Assembly (NCBI GenBank): GCA_003506095.1
Contig: DNWZ01000584.1
Location: 1 to 5,924 of the forward strand
Direction of reading: 5' to 3'
DNA length: 5,924 nt
Source: Planctomycetaceae bacterium
GTDB lineage: Bacteria > Planctomycetota > Planctomycetia > Pirellulales > Pirellulaceae
The translations under genes were made by a program, and so were the position numbers. This document shows positions 1 through 5,866 of the stretch, one piece after another. The notes under the pieces are model-generated. The model did no database searches and was not told where the DNA came from. It saw only the letters and a list, made by a program, of their open reading frames with translations. Position 1 is the stretch's first letter; every line of letters starts with the position of its first letter.

Positions 1-1064
1 GCCGTTTTGGTCCGACGGTTCAATTCTTAACGCAAGTCAATTTGGTGATCTTGTTGTTGTACGGCGGCCATTTGGTATCGACCGACCAATTGCCGCTGGG
101 AACGGGATTAATTGTTTTCGCCGGATTGTTACAACAATTCAGCAACCAAGTTGCCAATCTGTCGTCACTGGCCGGGACGATCCAACAATCGTTGACCGGC
201 GCGCGGCGGGTATTAGAAGTGCTGGACGCGGAAGAAGAAGTGGCACAACCGGCGAAACCCTGGATCCCAACTTCAGTGACCGGAAAGGTTGAGATCCAAG
301 GCGTCTGGTTCGAATACGATAATGGCACACCGATCTTGCGTGACATCACGTTGACGATCGAACCTGGACAGCGAGTCGGGTTTCTGGGCGGAGTCGGCGA
401 AGGGAAGTCGACGTTGTTGAGTCTGCTGCCGCGGTTTTATGACCCACAATGCGGAGTCGTGAAAATCGACGGAGTCGATGTGCGCCAATGGGATCTAACA
501 ACTTTGCGGCGCAGTGTCGGCCTTGTGTTGCAAGAACCGTTGTTATTAAGCAACACGATCGCGGCAAACATTGCCTTTGGTAATCCAAACGCGACGGCCG
601 ACCAGATTCGCGAAGTCGCGCGAATGGCAGCGGCAGATGCTTTCATCGAACAAACGGTGGACGGTTACGAAACGATGCTGGGACAATTCGGTATGTCGTT
701 GTCCGGTGGCCAGCGTCAACGATTGGCGCTTGCGCGTGCGTTGATCACCAATCCGCCGATTCTGTTGTTGGATGATCCGGTGTCGGCGATTGACCCGGAA
801 ACCGAGCATGAGATTTTAGCGGCATTAAAGACTGCGATTCAGGGACGCACGACATTGATCGTCGCCAGTCGGTTGAGCAGTCTAAGGCAATGCGACAAGA
901 TTGTGGTTTTGAACGCTGGCGAGATCGTTCAACAAGGGACGCATGACGAATTGTTGGGCCAGCCAGGGATCTATCGCGACGTCGCCATTGTTCAGGGATT
1001 TTTGCCTCAGGAAAGCGTCGATTCGATCCAAGAATCGGAGCGATTGGGTGGAGCGCGGCGATGA
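1..1064 (+). CDS. Heterodimeric ABC exporter, first half-transporter (degenerate-site subunit), 5'-truncated by window edge
   Basis: The reading frame is open from the left edge (first full codon at 3) to TGA at 1062-1064, giving 353 visible residues. The upstream part, most of the transmembrane domain, lies outside the window. Visible are the end of the membrane domain (hydrophobic stretches at about residues 12-20 and 33-43) and the linker ARRVLEVLD typical of type IV ABC exporters. A complete nucleotide-binding domain follows: A-loop Tyr105, Walker A GGVGEGKST (129-137), Q-loop Gln177, signature LSGGQ (233-237), Walker B ILLLDD (253-258) and D-loop SAID (261-264). Two catalytic positions are altered. 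The Walker B Glu is Asp258 (codon 774-776), and the H-loop His is Ser289 (codon 867-869) in ASRLSS. The X-loop also reads LGQFG instead of a GERG-like sequence. In the family this pattern marks the subunit that supplies Walker A/B to the non-catalytic site of a heterodimer. The gene overlaps the next half-transporter by ATGA, so the two are probably translationally coupled. The substrate is unknown; lipid, drug or peptide are all possible. Confidence 0.93.
   Translation, partial: RFGPTVQFLTQVNLVILLLYGGHLVSTDQLPLGTGLIVFAGLLQQFSNQVANLSSLAGTIQQSLTGARRVLEVLDAEEEVAQPAKPWIPTSVTGKVEIQGVWFEYDNGTPILRDITLTIEPGQRVGFLGGVGEGKSTLLSLLPRFYDPQCGVVKIDGVDVRQWDLTTLRRSVGLVLQEPLLLSNTIAANIAFGNPNATADQIREVARMAAADAFIEQTVDGYETMLGQFGMSLSGGQRQRLALARALITNPPILLLDDPVSAIDPETEHEILAALKTAIQGRTTLIVASRLSSLRQCDKIVVLNAGEIVQQGTHDELLGQPGIYRDVAIVQGFLPQESVDSIQESERLGGARR
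1046..1053 (+). promoter_or_regulatory. Shine-Dalgarno for second ABC half-transporter
   Basis: GGGTGGAG ends 7 nt before the ATG at 1061. It lies inside the coding sequence of the upstream subunit and supports the ATG in the ATGA overlap as the start, rather than an internal Met about 45-63 codons later. Confidence 0.6.
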
Positions 1065-2980
1065 ATGTGTTGAAGGATAAACCGACGAATTCGCGACAAT
1101 CGATCGCCCAGGCGTTTCGGATCGCGGCGGGTTCGCAAGCTGCGGTTGCGTCGGCATCAACGTCGCCAGCGTCCCAAACGCCGCTGGCCACGATGGTGCG
1201 GACGATGGTTGATCCCGACGCGGAATCGCAGCAGCGTCCGTTGTCGATGAAGCTGATTCGGCGACTTTGGGGCTTGATGGACCCTTATGCCCGCAAACGC
1301 CAACTGTTAGTCGTCTTAGTATTGGCGCGCGCGGCCCAGATCCCGTTGCTGGCATGGGCAATCGGAGCGACGATCAACGGCCCGATTACCAGTGGCGGGC
1401 CGATCGGGTCGATCGCGTTAGCGGCGTTGGGTGTGCTGGCGCTGGGCGCGGCACAGCAATTGACGCTTGTGTATCGACAATTGCTGGCGTTGCAGTTGGG
1501 CGAATCGGTGATCCATGACTTACGATCACGCTTGTTCGAGCATTTGCAAACGATGCCGATGTCGTACTACGCAAATACCAAAACAGGACGGATCATCAGT
1601 CGTATATCGAGCGACTGCGATGCGGTGCGAGTCGGCGTGCAGGATGTGATGTTTGTTACGCTGGTGCAGGCTGGCCAAATGGTCGGTGCCGCCGCATTTA
1701 TGGGATATTATGATTTGCCGTTGCTGTTGGTGATCTTAGCATTCAGCCCCGTTGTGTGGATGATTGGCCGGTTGATGCGCACCCGATTGAGCGTCAGTTA
1801 TCGTCGGGTGCAAGAAAGCTTTAGCCGTGTGACATCGACAATCGCTGAATCGGTATCGGTGATTCGTGTGACGCAGGTGATGGCGCGCGAGCAGGTCAAT
1901 GCACAATTGTTTCATGATTTGACGGTCGATCATGCCCAGTACAACATGGCGTCGACACGCCAAAGCGGCTTGCTGATGCCGTTGCTTGAATTGACAGGCC
2001 AAATCGCACTGGCGCTGGTATTGATGGTCGGGGCGTACCGGGCGTTTCTGGACGGCGATGCGATGCCGATCGGCAACTTGATTCAGTTTTGGTTTTTGGC
2101 CGGATTGTTTTTCAGCCCGATCCAGGCGCTGGGCAATCAATATGATCAAGCGCTGACGGCGATGGCGGGCGCGGAACGAGTGTTTCAATTTTTGGATCAA
2201 ACGCCGCAGTGGACGGACTTGCCCGATGCCAAGCCGTTGACGGAGCCGGTCGCGGGGCGGATCGAGTTTCGCAATGTCAGTTTTGGATATACGAAAAACC
2301 AACGGGTTCTGGACGACATCTCGTTTGTCGCAAGCCCTGGCCAGACGATCGCCTTGGTCGGTGAAACGGGCAGTGGCAAGTCGACGCTCGCGTCGTTGGT
2401 TGCAAGATTTTATTTGCCAGATGCGGGCGAGTTGCTGATCGATCATCAAGACATTCGTGGTGTGACGGGCGAGTCGTTATCGCATGCCGTTTCGGTTGTT
2501 CCCCAGCAGAATTTTTTGTTTACCGGGACGGTTCGCGACAACATACTTGCTGGGCGTGTTGGTGCGTCGGATGACGTGGCATTGGATGCACTGGACGCAC
2601 TAGGTTGTCGAAGATTGGTGGCCGATTTACCTCAGGGCTTGGACACTCCGACAGGCGCTCGCGGCGCAGGCGTGTCGCTGGGACAACGGCAATTGATCTG
2701 TTTTGCTCGAGCCTTGGTGATGAATCCGCGGATCTTGATTTTGGATGAAGCGACCAGCGCGGTCGATACTTTGACAGAACTGCGGATCCAGCGGGCGCTC
2801 AATCGATTGCTGACCGGAAGGACCAGTTTGGTGATCGCGCATCGCTTGAGTACGATTCAATCGGCTGATCAGATTCTGGTGTTGTCACAAGGAAGAATTG
2901 TCGAATGCGGTCGACACGATGAATTGATTCAGAAGAACGCGGCTTATGCCAGTTTGCACCGAAAGTTTATCGCGCATTGA
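1061..2980 (+). CDS. Heterodimeric ABC exporter, second half-transporter (catalytic-site subunit)
   Basis: This is a 639-residue fused membrane domain plus ATPase, expected in the inner membrane. Residues 1-62 are a hydrophilic, Ala/Ser/Thr-rich tail. About six membrane segments follow (roughly 80-102, 115-140, 195-215, 218-236, 303-327, 336-355). The ATPase domain has A-loop Tyr410, Walker A GETGSGKST (434-442), Q-loop Gln482, Walker B ILILDE (558-563, catalytic Glu563), D-loop SAVD (566-569) and H-loop His594 in IAHRLST. All of these are canonical. The signature is not: it reads VSLGQ (538-542) where LSGGQ is usual, and the preceding X-loop is TGARG, lacking its usual Glu. In the family, a subunit with intact Walker B and His but an altered signature pairs with one lacking the catalytic Glu, which is what the upstream gene encodes. 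The start is fixed by the ATGA overlap and a good Shine-Dalgarno sequence. Relatives by architecture are the TM288 and BmrD/YheH-type subunits. The substrate cannot be inferred. Confidence 0.95.
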   Translation: MNVLKDKPTNSRQSIAQAFRIAAGSQAAVASASTSPASQTPLATMVRTMVDPDAESQQRPLSMKLIRRLWGLMDPYARKRQLLVVLVLARAAQIPLLAWAIGATINGPITSGGPIGSIALAALGVLALGAAQQLTLVYRQLLALQLGESVIHDLRSRLFEHLQTMPMSYYANTKTGRIISRISSDCDAVRVGVQDVMFVTLVQAGQMVGAAAFMGYYDLPLLLVILAFSPVVWMIGRLMRTRLSVSYRRVQESFSRVTSTIAESVSVIRVTQVMAREQVNAQLFHDLTVDHAQYNMASTRQSGLLMPLLELTGQIALALVLMVGAYRAFLDGDAMPIGNLIQFWFLAGLFFSPIQALGNQYDQALTAMAGAERVFQFLDQTPQWTDLPDAKPLTEPVAGRIEFRNVSFGYTKNQRVLDDISFVASPGQTIALVGETGSGKSTLASLVARFYLPDAGELLIDHQDIRGVTGESLSHAVSVVPQQNFLFTGTVRDNILAGRVGASDDVALDALDALGCRRLVADLPQGLDTPTGARGAGVSLGQRQLICFARALVMNPRILILDEATSAVDTLTELRIQRALNRLLTGRTSLVIAHRLSTIQSADQILVLSQGRIVECGRHDELIQKNAAYASLHRKFIAH

Positions 2981-2983
2981 ACC

Positions 2984-2990
2984 GGGGTGA
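2984..2990 (+). promoter_or_regulatory. Shine-Dalgarno-like site for the small membrane protein gene
   Basis: A G-rich run GGGGTGA lies 4 nt before the ATG at 2995. It favours this ATG over the in-frame TTG at 2977, which would overlap the stop of the ABC gene. Confidence 0.45.
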
Positions 2991-2994
2991 TGAG

Positions 2995-3486
2995 ATGACA
3001 TTTGGCGAATGGTGGACATTGCTTGCGAACATCGTCACCGTGTTCGCACTTCCGCTTGCGATTTACACCTTTGCCGTCGAACAGCGAAAGGAACGCGAAA
3101 ACGAAGACGAGGAAGTCTATCAACTGCTCTCCGACGCATACATCGACTTTCTAAAGCTCGCTTTAGAACATTGCGATTTGAAATTGCGAACCCAAGGACC
3201 GCCGCCTGATTTGACGGAAGAACAGATCGAGCGCCGACAGGTGTTGTTTGAGATCCTGATTTCGCTGTTCGAGCGTGCTTATGTGACGACGTACAGCGAA
3301 TCGATGACGGCACAGCAACGACGTCGTTGGCACAGTTGGGACGACTTTATGCACGAATGGTGCAGGCGATCTGATTTCAACGCGGCGCTGCCGACATTAC
3401 TGCAAGGCGAGGACATCGATTTCGCAGCTTACATTACGAGGATCGCGGTCACAGAAAACCCTGGTTCGGCGATTGCCGCTGTGTAA
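2995..3486 (+). CDS. Small single-pass membrane protein of unknown function
   Basis: The protein has 163 residues from ATG 2995; an in-frame TTG at 2977 would add six residues but has a poorer context. Residues about 6-28 form one strongly hydrophobic segment starting with two Trp, most likely an N-terminal membrane anchor. A very charged stretch follows (EQRKERENEDEE, 29-40) and then a mostly helical soluble part. Notable are the short patterns LSDAYIDFLKLALEH (45-59), ILISLFERAY (87-96) and a Trp-rich block RRRWHSWDDFMHEWCRR (109-125). The layout (one membrane helix, charged linker, conserved-looking ERAY and W..W...M.EW elements) resembles uncharacterised bacterial membrane proteins that I recall only as hypothetical; I cannot name a family or function. 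No enzyme motif or metal site is visible. It starts 14 nt after the exporter gene on the same strand and is probably co-transcribed, so a link with the exporter is possible but unproven. Confidence 0.8.
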   Translation: MTFGEWWTLLANIVTVFALPLAIYTFAVEQRKERENEDEEVYQLLSDAYIDFLKLALEHCDLKLRTQGPPPDLTEEQIERRQVLFEILISLFERAYVTTYSESMTAQQRRRWHSWDDFMHEWCRRSDFNAALPTLLQGEDIDFAAYITRIAVTENPGSAIAAV

Positions 3487-3513
3487 ATTGGATCGACATT
3501 TTGATGGGCTGAT
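3487..3513. other. Convergent intergenic gap, no clear terminator
   Basis: Only 27 nt separate the stop codons of the two converging gene groups. The only inverted pair seen is TTTGA/TCAAA (3500-3504 and 3514-3518, 9-nt loop). It is too short and AT-rich to call a terminator, and its right arm runs into the deaminase coding end. Confidence 0.6.
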
Positions 3514-3975
3514 TCAAACGCCGATGTCTTCGTTCCACAATGTCGGTTCGCGCTCAATAAACTCACGCATTAACTCAACGCACCGCTGGTCATTGACAAG
3601 CGTGACTTCAACACCGCGTTGGCGGACATACAGTTCAGGCCCTTGGAACGTTTTGTTTTCGCCGATTACGATTCGAGGAATCTTATACAACAACGCCATC
3701 CCGCTGCACATGTCGCACGGCGAGAGTGTGGAGTAAAGCGTGGCGCGGGCATATTCTTTGGATGTTAAGCGGCCTGCGTTTTCAATCGCGTCCATTTCGG
3801 CATGCAAGATCGCGCTGTGCCTTTGGACGCGTCGATTGTGACCACGGCCGACGACTTTGTTGTCGATCACAACGACCGATCCGATCGGTATGCCTCCTTC
3901 GTTGCGTCCCTTGATCGCTTCTTCGATCGCCGCGTCCATGAACAGTTGTTGTTCGTCAGTCAACAAAACAGACAT
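3514..3975 (-). CDS. Cytosine deaminase-like zinc nucleobase deaminase (fungal Fcy1 type)
   Basis: This 153-residue protein belongs to the CDA/dCMP deaminase zinc fold. The zinc and catalytic motif HAE (His58, Glu60) and the second zinc motif SPCDMC (Cys87, Cys90) are intact. Beyond these shared motifs, the protein follows yeast cytosine deaminase in detail: EGGIPIG (25-31), GRGHN with Asn47, TLSPCDMC, IPRIVIGEN (99-107), and the C-terminal W-x-EDIG (147-152), whose Asp150 matches the Asp that contacts cytosine in the yeast enzyme. This makes deamination of cytosine, or a related free base, to uracil the best guess. The bacterial CodA enzyme is an unrelated amidohydrolase. TadA-type tRNA deaminase is less likely because of the tail. 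The active site has HAE where yeast has HGE, so the exact substrate is open. The start at 3975 is chosen for its length match and a Shine-Dalgarno AAGGA. It is the last gene of the minus-strand group, 11 nt after the kinase gene. Confidence 0.88.
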   Translation of the reverse strand: MSVLLTDEQQLFMDAAIEEAIKGRNEGGIPIGSVVVIDNKVVGRGHNRRVQRHSAILHAEMDAIENAGRLTSKEYARATLYSTLSPCDMCSGMALLYKIPRIVIGENKTFQGPELYVRQRGVEVTLVNDQRCVELMREFIEREPTLWNEDIGV

Positions 3976-3983
3976 TGTTTGAT

Positions 3984-3988
3984 TCCTT
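3984..3988 (-). promoter_or_regulatory. Shine-Dalgarno for the deaminase, overlapping the kinase stop codon
   Basis: AAGGA on the minus strand lies 8 nt before the ATG at 3975. It shares bases with the TAA stop of the upstream kinase gene (3987-3989). It decides the start at 3975 and rules out a 39-codon longer version running inside the kinase gene. Confidence 0.65.
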
Positions 3989-4982
3989 AGTGTTTTCGCA
4001 GGCACATTCTTTCCAGCATCCGAATCATTGCATCCGATGATCGCTCGACAACCGTGACCCCACCCGTCTTGCCTCCCGATTCGAGAAAACAATGTATCAC
4101 TTTGGTACGAAGGCTTTCATTGCCGACCAACAAACCGCCTGCCAAAACAATATCCGACGCCTGGCCGCAGAATTGCCGGTTCCAAAGTGTCGTCAGGTGT
4201 TGGGCGAGCGATTGGGCGGCTTGGTCAATCAAGCCAATTGCCGTTTCGTCGTTGCCAGACGCACATTGGCAGACAATTTTTGCCGCTCCGGCGATTTGGT
4301 CGCGATCCCAGGATCGTAATTCGGTCAACCATCGCGGTACATCGTTTTCGCCCAGCCAATTTCGGAAGCCATCGACCAATTCGGTCGGCTTGGTGCGTCC
4401 GTCAAACGCCATCACTGCGGCCCGCAAGCCTGCGAGCCCTAACGCGTATCCGCTTCCCTCATCACCATACAAGTATCCCCATCCGCCGCAGCGGTCTTCT
4501 GTCCCGTCGGCAGTTCGAGCGTATGCGAACGATCCCGTGCCAGCGATCAATACGATACCACAATCGGCTTGAGTTCCGCCACCGACCAGCGGTCGTGCGT
4601 CATGCGTAACCGTCGGATTTGCGACGCGACAAGACGCAACGATCTGCTGCATGAACGCATCGGCGTGCGGTTGGCTGCCCGCCCCGGCCATCGCGAACAG
4701 GCCGGTTGAAAAGGGGTACGACTCCCAGTGCATGCGGACTTGATATTGATCGTCGGGGCAACAATCTTCGATCGCACATTCGATCGCAGCGATGCATTGT
4801 TGCCACGCATCGTTCGCGTTTCGCGATTGCAGGTTCGCTGGTCCGGCCGTGCCGCGCCCCAGCGGACGAATCGTTCCGTCATAGCCAATCGCGCCGATAA
4901 CCGCTTCGGTCTTGCTGCCGCCGCCATCCATTCCGACAACGAGTTCACATTGCGATTTCACGGCAGAACCCGTGTTGGTCAT
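3987..4982 (-). CDS. BadF/BadG/BcrA/BcrD-family sugar kinase, probable N-acetylglucosamine / N-acetylmuramate kinase
   Basis: This 331-residue protein has the ASKHA (actin/Hsp70/sugar kinase) fold. Motifs in order are: phosphate-1 loop GMDGGGSKT (17-25), a likely catalytic Asp128 in THDARPLVGGG, phosphate-2 loop IAGTGS (146-151), the block GGWGYLYGDEGSGY (166-179) typical of GlcNAc kinases of this family, and the adenosine loop VLAGG (279-283). The iron-sulfur activators of the same superfamily (HgdC/BadF) carry a Cys-containing C-x-AGTG motif at the phosphate-2 loop. Here that position is Leu145, so a sugar kinase is much more likely. Its overlap with murQ (ATGA, 4979-4982) suggests it phosphorylates GlcNAc and/or MurNAc at O6 in cell-wall sugar recycling, as described for MurK of Clostridium; this is inference from context. 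The protein contains 13 cysteines, unusually many, but with no cluster-like spacing. The start at 4982 is supported by AGGAAA 8 nt upstream. Confidence 0.87.
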   Translation of the reverse strand: MTNTGSAVKSQCELVVGMDGGGSKTEAVIGAIGYDGTIRPLGRGTAGPANLQSRNANDAWQQCIAAIECAIEDCCPDDQYQVRMHWESYPFSTGLFAMAGAGSQPHADAFMQQIVASCRVANPTVTHDARPLVGGGTQADCGIVLIAGTGSFAYARTADGTEDRCGGWGYLYGDEGSGYALGLAGLRAAVMAFDGRTKPTELVDGFRNWLGENDVPRWLTELRSWDRDQIAGAAKIVCQCASGNDETAIGLIDQAAQSLAQHLTTLWNRQFCGQASDIVLAGGLLVGNESLRTKVIHCFLESGGKTGGVTVVERSSDAMIRMLERMCLRKH

Positions 4983-5866
4983 CCGATTACTTTCCTGAGG
5001 TGTCCACCGCTGGCCAAAAGCAACTGTCGCGCTTGATCAGGTGTGACGTTTCGATGATGCATCACGATCGCTGTTTTCACTTCACCACCGGCATTTTTGA
5101 CCAATTCCGTGGCTGCGGATTCGTCCAGTCCCGTCAGACGGGCAACGATTCGTCGCGAACGGATCACCAATTTTGCATTGGTCGCTTTCAGGTCGACCAT
5201 CAGGTTGCCGTAGGTCTTGCCGATGCGAATCATCGCACCGGTGCTGAGCATGTTGAGCACCATCTTAGTTGCTGTGCCGGCTTTCATGCGAGTCGACCCG
5301 CTGATGATTTCCGGCCCCACAATCGGAGCGATCAGGATATCGGCCCAGGCATCGATTTCGGATGGTGAATTACAAACCAAACCGATGGTTGTCGCGCCGA
5401 CTTTACGAGCCCACCCGAGCCCGCCGATGACATAGGGGGTGCGTCCGCTGCTGGCGATTCCGACCAGCACATCCGCAGCACAGAATCGGATCGCCTGCAG
5501 ATCGACCTCCGCCGCAGCGGGGTCATCTTCGGCACCTTCGATCGCGCGAGTCAACGCACTGTATCCGCCAGCGATAATGCCAATCACTTGGCCAGGGTCG
5601 GTATTAAACGTCGGCGGACATTCGCTGGCGTCCAGAACGCCCAAGCGACCGCTGGTGCCTGCACCGATGTAGATCAATCGTCCACCGCTGCGAAGCGCAT
5701 CGGCGATGCGATCGACGGCCAGCGCAATCGACGGCATAACCAGCGAGACCGCTTCAGCGACTTTTCGATCATCTTGCTGGATCAAACGCACGATTTCTTC
5801 GGCCGAACATTGGTCGATGGCGTCCGACGACGGGTTGATACTTTCGGTTGTAAGGTGGTTCAGCAT
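4979..5866 (-). CDS. murQ: N-acetylmuramic acid 6-phosphate etherase
   Basis: This 295-residue SIS-domain protein is close in length to E. coli MurQ and similar along its whole length. MurQ cleaves the lactyl ether of MurNAc-6-phosphate, giving GlcNAc-6-phosphate and D-lactate in the cytoplasm. Landmarks are LTTESINP near the N-terminus, the sugar-phosphate loop GGRLIYIGAGTSGRLGVLDASECPP (61-85, shown here only by name of its parts: GAGTSGR 68-74 and ASECPP 80-85), GIASSGRTPYV (136-146) and the GCKR/MurQ signature from GPEIISGS to MKAGTATK (184-201). Glu82 and Glu113 (in EGAEDD) sit 31 residues apart and align with the two glutamates implicated in catalysis in E. coli. Met at 5866 is chosen because the E. 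coli protein begins near there. The frame stays open upstream to the window edge (GTG at 5908 possible), and no Shine-Dalgarno is visible before 5866, so the start is less certain. It is the first visible gene of the minus-strand group; the promoter is outside the window or in the last 58 nt. Confidence 0.95.
   Translation of the reverse strand: MLNHLTTESINPSSDAIDQCSAEEIVRLIQQDDRKVAEAVSLVMPSIALAVDRIADALRSGGRLIYIGAGTSGRLGVLDASECPPTFNTDPGQVIGIIAGGYSALTRAIEGAEDDPAAAEVDLQAIRFCAADVLVGIASSGRTPYVIGGLGWARKVGATTIGLVCNSPSEIDAWADILIAPIVGPEIISGSTRMKAGTATKMVLNMLSTGAMIRIGKTYGNLMVDLKATNAKLVIRSRRIVARLTGLDESAATELVKNAGGEVKTAIVMHHRNVTPDQARQLLLASGGHLRKVIG
4991..4996 (-). promoter_or_regulatory. Shine-Dalgarno for the sugar kinase
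   Basis: AGGAAA on the minus strand lies 8 nt before the kinase ATG at 4982, inside the last codons of murQ. It supports translation from the ATGA overlap. Confidence 0.6.

Noticed and set aside
1736..2449. Long open frame of 237 codons on the minus strand inside the second ABC gene
   Set aside because: It is a shadow of the clearly functional plus-strand gene: its translation is rich in Arg/Gln/His and has no recognisable motif.
2977..2994. TTG start at 2977 for the small membrane protein, overlapping the ABC stop
   Set aside because: It is a less common start codon. The ATG at 2995 follows a G-rich Shine-Dalgarno-like run and lies directly before the membrane helix.
3500..3518. Inverted pair TTTGA/TCAAA as a bidirectional terminator
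   Set aside because: The stem is only 5 bp and AT-rich, with a 9-nt loop and no T-run. It is expected by chance.
3976..4092. N-terminal extension of 39 codons on the deaminase, starting inside the kinase gene
   Set aside because: The extension lies in another frame of the kinase coding region. The ATG at 3975 has a good Shine-Dalgarno sequence, and the 153-residue length fits the Fcy1-like family.
3987..4982. Kinase as a BadF/HgdC-type iron-sulfur activator of a dehydratase or benzoyl-CoA reductase
   Set aside because: The Cys of the C-x-AGTG motif is replaced by Leu145, no dehydratase subunits are nearby, and GGWGYLYGDEGSGY is typical of GlcNAc-kinase relatives.
4054..5368. Several plus-strand open frames opposite the kinase and murQ genes
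   Set aside because: They are antisense to well-supported genes, have shadow-like composition (Arg/Ser/Pro-rich) and carry no motifs.
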